A stretch of 64,000 nucleotides of DNA from Allocoprobacillus halotolerans (GCF_024399475.1 NZ_CP101620.1:558001-622000); one strand, 5' to 3'. Positions 8,641-17,625 are shown, counted from the stretch's first letter. The notes: generated by a model from the letters alone, not told the origin. Translations and numbers: made by a program.

Positions 8641-9590
8641 TTAATATATTACAAATTTCTTGGTTGTGCAATGAAAGTTGCTTTTGACTTTCGGTTTATC
8701 GTCCTCTCTATCTACAAAACGGACATAATGATTAATGACAGAAAAAGCAGTACGTTCAGCGTCACGATAGGTCAGTAAATCTACAATCGCATAATAGGCT
8801 CGTTCATTCTTCATGCGTATTTCAAAACGGTTCTTGATTTCTGTATATTCAACTTCTGTACCATTCTTGACATACTGCTCATAATTCTTCTGATAGGCAC
8901 ACATATATAATTCACTACTTGTTGAACCGAGATATAAGGTTTCGCCTGTATTTTGTGGTGTATCATTTCCATTTTTCTCTGTACCACCGTAATCTTTCTG
9001 TTTGCGTAAGTAGGAGATACATTCGCCAGCTTTTGCCTTTAGCTTTGGAATATCCAATATTCCGGTTTTATCATTGATTGCCAAGTCAAGTTGTTTCATC
9101 TTACCGCCTGCCGTCATACAATCCAGCATAAAGTCATACCATGAGCGTTCCTGTGCCAATAAATAACTTTCCATTTGCCGACACCCTCTGCCTTTCAGTT
9201 CTAACAAAACGCCTAAATGCTCCTGCATGGAACACATGATGTTGATGTCGCCTAAAACATATTTGCTTTCATATCCGTACTTTCCATAATCTTCATAAAG
9301 CATATAATCAGCTTTCAGTTGTAATACATCACGAATAATCTTTAATGCATCCGTAATAGAAAAGCGACACGTAAGTAATCAATCAATAAGAATAATGGTT
9401 CTTGTGGATTGAAACGCTCAATCTGTTTTTCTATCGTTTGTTTTAGTTCAGCAGAGGAAACAACAGTCCCATTCTCTATCTGATTAAAATATGTACGACT
9501 GATACCACAGGCAACAGCAAGTTTTCTTTGTGTTACTCCATATTCTTCACGCTTTTGTCTTAATTCTTTTATAAAGTTTTTATCATTCAT
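8641..9590 (-). pseudogene. mobT: MobT-type relaxase / Tn916 Orf20-like replication initiation factor, frameshifted and truncated
   Basis: ATG 9590 (GGAGG upstream) opens an HTH domain (about residues 10-55; TQRKLAVACGISRTYFNQIE), then NPQEPLFLLIDYLRV. There the frame breaks near 9362. One missing base restores ...FSITDALKIIRDVLQ and the second frame, which continues as a Rep_trans/MobT catalytic domain (YGKYGYESKYVLGDI, later DREDDKPK). The known family proteins are clearly longer at the C-terminus, and here the frame ends soon after DREDDKPK at 8641, so the 3' end looks deleted. The protein would nick oriT during conjugative mobilisation. No FtsK-like coupling protein or T4SS gene remains nearby. 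Confidence 0.8.
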
Positions 9591-9660
9591 TCTAAAATTC
9601 CTCCAATCAAAAAAGGCAACTACCATATTTGATAATTGCCTATACTTACATTTCTGCAAA

Positions 9661-9702
9661 AGAAAAAGACAATCAATTTCTTATTTGAAATCAACTGTCT
9701 TT
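9661..9702 (-). terminator. Hairpin upstream of mobT
   Basis: AAAGACA (9665-9671) pairs with TGTCTTT (9696-9702), with additional interrupted pairing inside the stem; a T-run follows on the minus strand. It would stop transcripts entering from the lost upstream element genes. Confidence 0.6.
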
Positions 9703-9827
9703 CCTATGTCTTATTCAATTTTATGTGTTAAATGAGTGCCTTTTAGTTAACACCCTGTTAAAAGCGGTTTTGCCTTGTAAATACAGCGTTTTCCGCTTAG
9801 TAATGTCTCTTGTCTCTTGTTTTTTGT

Positions 9828-9852
9828 GCCCCCTTGTTAGATAACGGGGGGC
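9828..9852 (-). other. oriT-like palindrome (Tn916/ICEBs1 type)
   Basis: The minus strand carries GCCCCCCGTTATCTAACAA followed by a G-run: C-rich and G-rich arms around a CTAACA core. This is the form of the nic region nicked by MobT/NicK-type relaxases (known oriTs have CCCCCC...CTAACA...GGGGGG). It lies about 240 bases upstream of the mobT start, the expected place. Confidence 0.65.
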
Positions 9853-9999
9853 TTACTGTTCGCTCGCAATCTCGCTCAACTGCCGAAGTGAACCAGCCAC
9901 TAAAATGGCGGAAAAATCTAAAAGATTTTCCCACCACCGTGTCTGGATCACTCCGTCTTTCTATTCATTTCTTATATCCATCTTGTTTAATTCTAAATA

Positions 10000-10272
10000 T
10001 TACGAACAATACTTCTTATCAAATAAGGTTTTGCACCTTTCGATAGCTTTTTGTATATATTCATCTTGCACTATATAGTAAATGTATTTTCCTTGTCTTT
10101 GACTTTTTACTATACCATTGGCTTTTAATATATTTAATTGGTGAGATACTGCTGAATGAGACATATCTAATTTTTCTGCTAATTCTCCAACACATCTTTT
10201 TGTTTTTAATTCAAGAATTATTCTTAATCTTGTATAATCTCCCAGCAATTTGAAAAAATCCACCAATCGCAT
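10000..10272 (-). CDS. ArsR/SmtB family metal-responsive repressor
   Basis: Ninety residues from ATG 10272 (GGGGA upstream); the longer 102-residue reading has no site. It has the winged helix of ArsR proteins: LLGDYTRLRIIL, recognition helix SHSAVSHQLNIL, and wing GKYIYYIV. A Cys sits in the CVGEL segment at the start of the DNA-binding region, as in CadC-type sensors, and another is near the C-terminus (KKYCS), so soft-metal sensing (Cd, Pb, Zn) is plausible. It is the last gene of the HMA - P-type ATPase - ArsR operon and probably represses it through the palindrome at 12551-12576. Confidence 0.9.
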   Translation of the reverse strand: MRLVDFFKLLGDYTRLRIILELKTKRCVGELAEKLDMSHSAVSHQLNILKANGIVKSQRQGKYIYYIVQDEYIQKAIERCKTLFDKKYCS

Positions 10273-10313
10273 GTAATCTTCCCCTATAATAAGTTTTTTC
10301 ATTTTCATCTAAA

Positions 10314-12198
10314 TTACAGATTATGTACCCTTAATGCTCTAATAGCATTTAGTATTGCAATAATCATAACACCAACATCTGCGAAAATAGCAAACCACAT
10401 ATTTGCAATACCTATTGCACCAAGTCCGAGACATGCGAATTTGATAATCAACGCAAAGATAATATTCTGATATACAATTCTAAGACATTTTCTCGAAATC
10501 TTGATTGCTTTAGAAATTTTTAGTGGGTCATCATCCATAAGAACGACATCAGCAGCTTCAATTGCCGCATCAGAACCCATTGCTCCCATTGCAATACCAA
10601 TATCTGCACGAGTCAATACAGGCGCGTCATTAATTCCGTCTCCAACAAAGGCAAGTTTATCTTTCTCTGATTTTACAGAAAGTAGTTCTTCAACTTTTGA
10701 CACTTTATCTGCTGGAAGTAATTCGCTATATACTTCATCAATTCCAAGTGATTGAGCCACTTGCTCTGCAACACGTTTAGCGTCTCCTGTAAGCATTACC
10801 GTTTTTTCTACACCAGCTTTTTTCAATTCTGCAATCACTTCTTTTGCATGTGGTTTTAATATATCAGAAATTACGATATGTCCAGCATATTCACCATTGA
10901 TTGCCATGTGAATGATTGTTCCAACTCTATGACAATCATAAAACTCCACGCCTATTTGTTTCATAAGTTTGCTGTTTCCGGCAGCTACCTCATGACCATC
11001 TACTTTTGCAATAATTCCATGTCCACTGATTTCCTTTATATCAGAAACTCTACTACGGTCTATCTCTTTCCCATAGGCTTTTTGCAAGCTCTTGCTGATT
11101 GGATGAGAAGACGCACATTCTGCTAAAGCAGCATATTCCAAAAGTTTCTTTTCTTCCATCTCATTGTGATGAACAGCACTTACTTCAAATACTCCTTGTG
11201 TCAAAGTTCCTGTTTTGTCAAATACTATATACTTTGCTTGTGATAAAGTTTCCATATAATTAGAACCTTTAATCAACACGCCTTCTTTACTTGCACCACC
11301 GATACCCACAAAAGCTAAGCGGTATACTGATAACCAATGCACATGGACAACTAATTACAAGGAAAGTAAGGGCTCTGTAAATCCATACTCCCCATTGTGC
11401 TGTTTGACCTAAGAACAACATTTGTACTAATGGTGGCAACAATGCCAATACTAATGCACCATAACATACTGCTGGAGTATATACTCTTGCAAATTTAGAG
11501 ATAAAGTTTTCTGATTTGGATTTTCTGGAACTTGAATTTTCCACTAGCTCTAAAATCTTTGAAACTGTTGATTCGCCAAATTCTTTTGTCGTTTGAATTT
11601 TTAAAACACCAGTCATATTGATACAGCCACTGATGATTTCATCACCTTGTTTTACATCACGAGGTAAACTTTCACCTGTTAATGCGCTTGTATTAAGGCT
11701 AGATGAACCCTCTATTACAATACCATCTAATGGCACTTTCTCTCCCGGCTGAACAACAATTATACTTTCTATACCGACTTCGTCAGGGTCTACTTTTTCT
11801 AATTTTCCATTTCTTTCTACATTTGCGTAATCAGGGCGAATATCCATCAATGCACTAATATTTTTACGACTTTTTCCTACTGCGTAACTCTGGAATAATT
11901 CTCCAATTTGATAGAATAACATAACAGCGATTGCTTCATTGTAATCTCCACTTCCAGAGTAAATTGCTAGTGCAAAAGCTCCCACTGTCGCCACTGCCAT
12001 TAAAAAGTTTTCATCAAAAACTTGTCGATTTATAATTCCTTTTCCTGCTTTCTTTAATATATCATAACCGATTATTAAATATGTTGCCAAGTAAAGTAAT
12101 AATTGCAGAATTCCTGTTACCTGTATCAAATTTAAAGCAATCATCATAACTGCTGCAATAATAATTCTTGTCAACATCTTTTTCTGCTTTTTATTCAC
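10314..12198 (-). CDS. Heavy-metal-translocating P1B-type ATPase (frame broken once)
   Basis: An efflux pump for soft divalent metals. N-terminal part (12198-11287): membrane helices, TGES actuator motif, and CPC metal-binding helix (SCPCALVIS). C-terminal part: DKTGTLTQG phosphorylation site, SSHPIS (HP motif), GDGINDAPVL hinge. Cys-Pro-Cys with HP places it with Cd/Zn/Pb or Cu pumps; the divergent ArsR partner favours Cd/Zn/Pb. No HMA domain is fused; a separate HMA protein is encoded upstream. The frame breaks just after the CPC helix at an A4 run (plus strand 11310-11313), one base too many or two too few. As written it would give an inactive 303-residue stub. Confidence 0.88.
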
Positions 12199-12258
12199 AG
12201 CTCATTCCTCCTTTTTATTTTATATATGTTTAATTGTTCATATAACCTTTTCAAATTT

Positions 12259-12283
12259 GCACCCCTTTTGTATTTAGGGGTGC
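12259..12283. terminator. Hairpin between HMA gene and ATPase gene
   Basis: GCACCCC (12259-12265) and GGGGTGC (12277-12283) form a strong 7-bp stem. The T-run lies on the plus-strand side. On the minus-strand operon transcript the hairpin is intercistronic, so it may stabilise or attenuate the mRNA instead of ending it. Confidence 0.5.
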
Positions 12284-12290
12284 GTTTTTT

Positions 12291-12509
12291 CTAAAGTTCT
12301 ATCTCACAATCTGGCTCTACTTTTTTGCAAGCCTTTAAAACATCATTCATAACTGCTTTTAGTTCTTTTCCATCTTCAAACTCTACAATCATTTTTTGTG
12401 TCATAAAGTTTACAGTTGCATTTGCTACTCCTGCTGTCTTTTTTGCTGCATCCTCCATAAGATTTGCACAGTTTGCACAGTCAACTTCGATTTTGTAAGT
12501 TTTTTTCAT
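12291..12509 (-). CDS. Free-standing heavy-metal-associated (HMA) domain protein
   Basis: Seventy-two residues from ATG 12509; AAAGGAG is nine bases upstream, whereas the ATG three codons earlier directly abuts it. A ferredoxin-like metal-binding domain with the CxxC site written DCANCA (residues 10-15), and the usual GVANATVNF and MIVEFEDG strands. It is the detached N-terminal metal-binding domain of the P-type ATPase that follows and probably delivers metal to it. First gene of the operon; the promoter upstream has been split by an IS. Confidence 0.9.
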   Translation of the reverse strand: MKKTYKIEVDCANCANLMEDAAKKTAGVANATVNFMTQKMIVEFEDGKELKAVMNDVLKACKKVEPDCEIEL

Positions 12510-12550
12510 GATAAACATCTCCTTTCGTGATTGTATTTAAAACTTCATTC

Positions 12551-12590
12551 AACAATTAAGCACTTGTTTAATTGTTATGGCTGTAGTATA
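12551..12590 (-). promoter_or_regulatory. ArsR-type operator and -10 box of the metal operon
   Basis: AACAATTAA (12551-12559) and TTAATTGTT (12568-12576) make a perfect 9-bp inverted repeat with an 8-base centre, typical of ArsR/SmtB operators. On the minus strand TATACT (12590-12585) is the -10. The matching -35 now lies beyond the insertion sequence, at 14498-14503. Confidence 0.65.
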
Positions 12591-12633
12591 ACCTTAACTT
12601 TTCAAAAAAGATAACTAAAACTATAAATCATTG

Positions 12634-12677
12634 AAAAAAGATACAGCTATTGCCGCCTATACAATTGCTGTATCTTT
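12634..12677 (-). terminator. Terminator of the IS transposase
   Basis: AAAGATACAGC (12637-12647) pairs perfectly with GCTGTATCTTT (12667-12677); T-run on the minus strand; located between the transposase stop and the IS end. Confidence 0.8.
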
Positions 12678-12683
12678 CCCTTA

Positions 12684-14331
12684 TTATTTCATCTTTTCAT
12701 TTATTTCTTTTACATAGTTCTTTACATCTTCATCTGTGATTCCAAATTGTTTCAATATCTCTTTTTGTTTTCGACTTAACCCATATCTTCTTACATACTC
12801 ATTCCTGCTGTCTCTTGTTATCTCTATTTTATTCATCTCATGTATGATTCCCGGTACTGTATAGTCTTTCTTGTTTTTTCTTCTTATTTCCTTTGTCTTT
12901 GTGAATACTTCATTTCTAACTATATTTGCCAGGAATGTAATAAAAATCTTTGATTCCATCGATGCATCTCCATGAACTCTGAATTTATTAAAATCCAGTT
13001 CACTCTTCAGGCTTCTAAACAGTTTCTCAACTGTATCCCTGTCTCTATATGTTTCAAGTGCTTCCCCTGCACCCATTTCCTGCGTTGTCACTATCGCAAA
13101 GTATCCCATCATGTCCGCTTCTTTCTGTATCTTTTCCTTCAGCTTTGTATACTTCCTTAAATATCCGCTATCATCATAATACATCCTGAATCCCTTTTCG
13201 AATCTTTTCATGTCTTCTTTTCTGTTGAGCTTTGTCTTTGAAATTCTTTTTCCAGATCCCTTTCAAGCTTTGCGTATGAATTCAAAAGCATACTTCTCTG
13301 TTCATTCGCCTTTTCGCCATCATAGTAGATGTGAACATAGTATTCCTTTTCATCATCATACAGTTTTGCCTTCACTGTCTTTCCATAGATTTCATATTTC
13401 TCTATATATGCATCTATCTGATTTGCTATGCTGAGCCTATGTCTGGTAATAAGTTCACTAATCTTTTTCTGATTGGTTTTCACCATCATTATAAGGTCAT
13501 ATCCCTTTTTCTCTATATATCTTATGTTTCTGGCACTGAAATATCCTCTATCAAGTATCAGTCCGATATTTTCATATCCATATTCCTTTGCCCTGTCCAC
13601 CATGTATGTCAGCTGACTGTTGTCGATGATGCTCCCCATATACGTTTCATAGAATAGTGGCGTACCATTTTTCTGATCAATGGAGTAGCTCATATTTACA
13701 ATCGGTACTTCATCATCATCCTTTGCATGACCTAGTTCTGCAATTTCTATGCCCTCGCTATATGTATTCATGTTGGTGCTGTCATAGCTGATGTATATGG
13801 CATCACCTTTATGCATGTTGTTCCATGACTTAAGGAAAAGATCGGTATCTCTGAATTTGATCCTGTCCTTGAGAAGCCTCCCTATGGAAGAATCGCTATA
13901 TATCTGTTTTGAAAAGACGGGAATTCTCCTCATGAATGATGGAAAATGCTGAATGGCTGTTGTTTCACCAATGATCATATATTGCATGACATCCTTGATA
14001 AGAGAGGAATCATCATCGAAGATAGAATCAAGAAGCGATGAAAGACCTGACTCATTCATAATCCTATCAATGACCATTGTATTTCCAATAGAAATGGTAT
14101 CAGACATTTCAGGTGATTTTTCATTTTCGAACCATTCAGGGAAATAGATTCTAGCATTGTCATTAGGAATCATGAATTCATCATCAATCATCTTTCCAAT
14201 AAGAACCCTCTTATTTTGATTATGCTTTTTTCCTTGATGTAAATCTTTTCACAATTAAAATAGACATAGTTGTTTCGAGGATAGACAACAGAATTGGCAG
14301 GTTTTTTAACAGTAATATTTTTATGAAACAT
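12684..14331 (-). CDS. IS4-superfamily (IS1634-like) DDE transposase, frame broken twice
   Basis: Three consecutive frames join into one transposase of about 549 residues. The true start is ATG 14331 (AAAGGAG upstream; MFHKNITVKKPANS). A T6 run on the plus strand (14226-14231) is one base short, giving the main 13208-14191 frame with the first catalytic Asp (ISYDSTN) and the second (LILDRGYF). A second one-base deficit near 13215 leads into 12684-13211, which holds the YREK-type signature YRDRDTVEKLFRSLK with the catalytic Glu. If the indels are real the copy is dead; the identical kind of error elsewhere in the window makes assembly error likely. Confidence 0.85.
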
Positions 14332-14476
14332 GGCAATCTCCTTTAGTTATTAAGATAACTAAATTATATCATAAATTCAGACAGAATAAAAGCGTAAAAA
14401 CAATCTTTTTATCGACATTTTTACGCTTTAATAAGTTTATTTTCTATTTAGTTATCTTTTCTTGAAAAGTTAATGG

Positions 14477-14503
14477 TATAATTCTCTCATAACCTAAAGT
14501 CAA
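14477..14503. promoter_or_regulatory. Displaced -35 of the metal operon and -10 of the divergent arsR
   Basis: TTGACT on the minus strand (14503-14498) would lie exactly 17 bases from the TATACT now at 12590-12585 if the IS and one GTATAA copy were removed. On the plus strand TATAAT (14477-14482) is the -10 for the arsR gene at 14577; its -35 (TTGTTT, near 12564-12569) lies on the other side of the IS. Confidence 0.65.
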
Positions 14504-14576
14504 TAGAGATATGTAATTACCTGCTAAATGGGCGAAACACATTTCTAAACAGGGCAAAATGAAAGGAAGATTGTAT

Positions 14577-14951
14577 ATGTCTTATATGAAGTTACCACAT
14601 AATCATCATAACGAAATTGATAATACTAAATTATTAGAACAGCTTGATGATATTCAGCACTTTCAAATAGTTTCAGAATTATTTAAACAATTAAGCGATC
14701 CTACACGCATTCGTTTGTTTTGGCTTTTATGTCATTGTGAGGAATGTGTCCTAAATCTATCTGCAATGATGAAAATGACCAGTCCTGCCATATCTCATCA
14801 TCTCAGAGCGTTACGAAACAAAGGTTTAGTTTCTAGTAGACGGGTAGGGAAAGAGGTTTACTATAAGTCAGCAAATACAGAGCAAAGTATATTATTACAT
14901 AAAATGATTGAAAGAATCTTGATGATTACTTGCCCTGAACATAAGGAGTAA
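14577..14951 (+). CDS. ArsR family transcriptional regulator
   Basis: 124 residues from ATG 14577, preceded by AAAGGAAG; a start six codons earlier lies on that site. The winged helix is clear (LSDPTRIRLFWLL, SPAISHHLRALRNKGLV, GKEVYYK). The CEECVLNL segment gives two Cys near the start of the DNA-binding region, like the CadC/SmtB metal site, and a His-rich N-terminus (HNHHN) could add ligands. It is divergently oriented from the metal pump operon and originally shared its regulatory region, so it is a second candidate repressor for it. The araC-type gene follows eight bases after the stop. Confidence 0.9.
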   Translation: MSYMKLPHNHHNEIDNTKLLEQLDDIQHFQIVSELFKQLSDPTRIRLFWLLCHCEECVLNLSAMMKMTSPAISHHLRALRNKGLVSSRRVGKEVYYKSANTEQSILLHKMIERILMITCPEHKE

Positions 14952-14959
14952 ATAATATT

Positions 14960-15880
14960 ATGAGCAGCGAAATCGTAACATTAGAAAAAAGTATACAAGA
15001 ACTTTCTAATAAATATCATATAGTTAGTTATGATTTATATAAAGGTATAAAACTTGCTTTTATGTCATTAACTGGCAACAAACATACTGATGCACATGAG
15101 CCGTTAAGACATATCTTAGAAATCAATTACTGCCATAAAGGAAGAATTGGATGGAAAATGTCTAATGGAAATAGTGTTTATTTAGGGAAACATGATTTTT
15201 CATTACATACAATGGAATGTTGTTCTACCTCTACGATAACTTTACCTAATGAATACTATGAGGGAATTACCATTTATATTGACTTAAATAGCCTTTTAGA
15301 AGAACCACCAGAATTATTAAAAAACACTGGGATTACAGGAAACAGTATACTTGATAAATTTTGTAAAGATGGAAATTTTTCAGCTTTTATTGGTAATGAA
15401 GAAACAGACGCTATCTTTTCATCATTCTACCATCAGCCAAAAGAATTTCAGCTTGCCTATTGGCGAATAAAAGTAATAGAACTCTTACTGTATCTAAGTA
15501 AATTATCTTTCAATACAGAAAAACGATTGTCTGAATATCAATCTGAACAAGTTGAAATTGTTCGCAGTATACACAAATACTTGTTGGATAATATAAGCCA
15601 ACGGATAACAATAGATGAAATGGCACGCAAGTATCTTATCAATCCCACTACATTAAAGTCTGTCTTTAAAGCTGTATACGGTACTTCTATTGCCTCACAT
15701 ATAAAAGAACACAGAATGAAAATTGCAACCCATTTGCTAATGGAAACACCAAAAAGTATAAAAGAAATTGCAAAAGAAGTTGGTTATGAAAGCCAAAGTA
15801 AATTTTCTAAAACTTTTAAGGAATATTATAATGTTTTACCGACAGAGTATCGAATATTTCATTCAAGCAAATTAAAATAA
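14960..15880 (+). CDS. AraC family transcriptional regulator
   Basis: 306 residues. The C-terminal 100 residues carry two helix-turn-helix motifs (TIDEMARKYLINPTTLKSVFK and SIKEIAKEVGYESQSKFSKTF, ending in LPTEYR), the AraC signature. The N-terminal 190 residues are a variable sensing domain of the kind seen in regulators found on mobile resistance elements. It follows the ArsR gene closely, so the two form an operon. Its usual target, an exporter or metallophore gene, would be expected downstream, but an IS200 element lies there instead. Confidence 0.88.
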   Translation: MSSEIVTLEKSIQELSNKYHIVSYDLYKGIKLAFMSLTGNKHTDAHEPLRHILEINYCHKGRIGWKMSNGNSVYLGKHDFSLHTMECCSTSTITLPNEYYEGITIYIDLNSLLEEPPELLKNTGITGNSILDKFCKDGNFSAFIGNEETDAIFSSFYHQPKEFQLAYWRIKVIELLLYLSKLSFNTEKRLSEYQSEQVEIVRSIHKYLLDNISQRITIDEMARKYLINPTTLKSVFKAVYGTSIASHIKEHRMKIATHLLMETPKSIKEIAKEVGYESQSKFSKTFKEYYNVLPTEYRIFHSSKLK

Positions 15881-16022
15881 AAATTGATTCACAATAAAAA
15901 CCACGCCTAAAAGGCGTGGTTTTCTCTGCGACTATAAGCCTTTGTTACTTGCTCGCGTCTAAAGGCGCTGCTTTCACTTCGTTCAAGCTATCGCTTTTGA
16001 CTCTCGCTATCCCTCAAAGGGA

Positions 16023-16541
16023 TTATTTCTCTTTCTTAACTGTCTTTTTCTTTTTCTCCTGTTTTTTCTTCTCTTTTTCTATTTCTCTGTCTTCAAATGG
16101 ATTTTGATATTCTTTCACACTGAGTTTGTCCATCGCTATGTCATGTCGCTCTTGTTCCCTTATATATTTTGCGACCGTTGCATCATTCAATCCCACTGTG
16201 CTCACATAATATCCTTCTGCCCAGAAATGTCTGTTTCCATATTTATATTTCAGATTTGCATGTCGATCAAATATCATCAGTGCCGATTTTCCTTTTAGGT
16301 ATCCCATGAATGATGATACACTTAATTTTGGTGGTATCATCACTAATATATGGACATGATCTGCCATCAGATGCCCTTCTATGATTTCTACTCCTTTATA
16401 TCGGCATAATGTCCTTAATATCTCTCCTATGTCATTTCTTAGTTGATTATAAATCACTTTTCGTCTATACTTTGGAGTGAAGACGATGTGATATTTGCAC
16501 ATCCACTTCGTATGTGCCAAAGAATTTGTTTTTTGAGCCAT
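16023..16541 (-). CDS. tnpA: IS200-type TnpA, Y1 HUH single-strand transposase
   Basis: 172 residues. The HUH metal-binding motif is DHVHILV (about residues 61-67) and the catalytic tyrosine sits in VAKYIREQE (about residue 127). Opening LAHTKWMCKYHIVFTPKYRRK is the standard IS200 start. It is somewhat longer than usual IS200 TnpA because of a lysine/glutamate-rich tail of about 20 residues. No TnpB is present. A long inverted repeat in the 5' region covers its ribosome-binding site (see 16546-16606). The frame is intact, so the element may be active. Confidence 0.95.
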   Translation of the reverse strand: MAQKTNSLAHTKWMCKYHIVFTPKYRRKVIYNQLRNDIGEILRTLCRYKGVEIIEGHLMADHVHILVMIPPKLSVSSFMGYLKGKSALMIFDRHANLKYKYGNRHFWAEGYYVSTVGLNDATVAKYIREQERHDIAMDKLSVKEYQNPFEDREIEKEKKKQEKKKKTVKKEK

Positions 16542-16545
16542 ACTT

Positions 16546-16606
16546 TATCACCTTTCCTTTCCTATAATGATAGCTTGAACACTTTCATTATAATGGAAAG
16601 GTGATA
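16546..16606 (-). promoter_or_regulatory. Inverted repeat sequestering the tnpA ribosome-binding site
   Basis: TATCACCTTTCC (16546-16557) and GGAAAGGTGATA (16595-16606) are perfect 12-bp complements. In the minus-strand mRNA the downstream arm is the GGAAAGGTGATA that contains the Shine-Dalgarno sequence of tnpA, so the stem would block initiation. Confidence 0.7.
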
Positions 16607-16647
16607 TTTTGTATAACTTTTTATCGCTCCACCCGCATAGCAGGTGG

Positions 16648-16986
16648 TTTTTTGTTTCGCATACTTTGTATGCTCAACTGACTAAAGTCAATATATTCAT
16701 ACTAGTATGAATATTTAAATAAAAAAAGATATTCATTTGAAATATCTTTTTTATTCTGCAAATCGTATATAGGGCTCTTTCATTTGTTGTAATATCGTTG
16801 TAAATTTCTTTCTATCTAATGTCTGTTTTACCTTTTATTACAGTATTTATGCGATGTTTTAGTTATACTCGTATTTTTTTATTGAAAAAAACATATTCAT
16901 ATTAAAAAATATCTTGCTGTACTATCCTTAAAAATAGCCATTATTTTTTAAAAGTGTACATCTCCTTAAAGAAATGTACACTTCAA
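16648..16986. other. AT-rich gap with two hairpins
   Basis: No gene is seen. A hairpin with 12-bp AAAAAAGATATT/AATATCTTTTTT arms (16722-16752) could terminate in both directions, and the comF terminator lies at 16952-16983. Confidence 0.5.
16952..16983 (-). terminator. Terminator of the comF operon
   Basis: AAGTGTACAT (16952-16961) and ATGTACACTT (16974-16983) pair perfectly; TTTTAAAAAA follows on the minus strand, directly after the comFC stop. Confidence 0.8.
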
Positions 16987-17625
16987 TCAAAAAGAATGGT
17001 GTTTGGTAGACAAAACGAGCAGCTCTATACATTGAGGATTTCCCTTTTCAACAAGAGATAGACAAGCTGCTAAAGTAGCAGATGATGTCATAACATCATC
17101 AAAAACTAAGACCTTTTTTCCTTGAAGTTGTTCTTGATAATGAATACCGATTTTTTCTTTCACTGTCTTTCTTTCTTCAAATGACAAACGACTTTGTTTA
17201 TACGCTTCTTTCTTATAAAGTCCCGTAAAAACATGCGATGAAAATGATTCCGCAATACCTTGCATGGGTGCAAAACCTCGCTTTTCATTTTCTTCAATTG
17301 AGCTGGGAGCTACTGCAACGATAAAATCGTGATATTTTGTTTTCAAATAGGGTAAATAAGAACATAAAAACGCATCTTTTAAAGCATAGTCATAGAGTCC
17401 CTTATATTGATAAAGAAGTGATTTAAAAAAATCATTGTATTTATAAAGAATTCTTAAAGGATGGTGATGAAAAGTTGTTTGAATATCAATAACTTCAAAT
17501 TGTGCTAAACATTTTTGACAAAGAGGAACTGGACTTAAAAAAGAAACTAAAGAAATTTGCTGCAAGAGGGGTGTATGACAAATTAAACATTCATTGTGTT
17601 GAGATCTTTGATAGTATGAATGCAT
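16987..17625 (-). CDS. comFC: ComFC-like amidophosphoribosyltransferase-fold protein
   Basis: 212 residues. An N-terminal zinc-finger-like part (CLICHTP... CQKC) is followed by a type I phosphoribosyltransferase fold with the PRPP loop VLVFDDVMTSSATLAACL (about residues 172-189). ComFC works with ComFA in processing single-stranded DNA during transformation. The start at 17625 overlaps comFA by 43 bases and has no visible ribosome-binding site, so it is likely translationally coupled; an alternative non-ATG start closer to the comFA stop cannot be excluded. Confidence 0.88.
   Translation of the reverse strand: MHSYYQRSQHNECLICHTPLLQQISLVSFLSPVPLCQKCLAQFEVIDIQTTFHHHPLRILYKYNDFFKSLLYQYKGLYDYALKDAFLCSYLPYLKTKYHDFIVAVAPSSIEENEKRGFAPMQGIAESFSSHVFTGLYKKEAYKQSRLSFEERKTVKEKIGIHYQEQLQGKKVLVFDDVMTSSATLAACLSLVEKGNPQCIELLVLSTKHHSF

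Larger units (their letters stand above)
9591..9999. other. Element intergenic region holding a terminator and oriT
   Basis: No gene is seen. The stretch has higher GC content than its surroundings and contains a terminator-like hairpin (9661-9702), an oriT-like palindrome (9828-9852) and a further hairpin around 9912-9932 with GGAAAAATC/GATTTTCC arms. This is the layout expected between the coupling-protein gene and mobT in Tn916-family elements. Confidence 0.6.
12592..14475 (-). mobile_element. IS4-superfamily (IS1634-like) insertion sequence, 1884 bp
   Basis: Terminal inverted repeats of about 27 bp: the left end begins CCTTAACTTTTCAA and the right end, inverted, CATTAACTTTTCAA, both followed by an AAAGATAACTAAA segment. 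A GTATAA direct repeat (12586-12591 and 14476-14481) flanks it exactly and is the target duplication. It contains one DDE transposase region on the minus strand and an internal terminator at 12634-12677. Confidence 0.85.
15901..16647 (-). mobile_element. IS200/IS605-family element (approximate limits)
   Basis: Hairpins mark both sides of a Y1 transposase: CCACGCCT/AGGCGTGG (15901-15919) and CCACC/GGTGG (16629-16647), each followed by a T-run. IS200-type elements have such subterminal hairpins instead of inverted repeats and make no target duplication, so the exact ends cannot be fixed from one copy. Confidence 0.7.

Noticed and set aside
12684-13211. Programmed frameshift joining the two IS transposase frames
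   Set aside because: No slippery heptamer at the ATGA overlap; a one-base deficit fits better and matches the pattern seen elsewhere.
13210-13657. Long plus-strand open frames inside the IS, and many similar antisense frames (e.g. in secA, V-ATPase and asnB)
   Set aside because: No ribosome sites and composition of shadow frames; they lie opposite well-supported genes.
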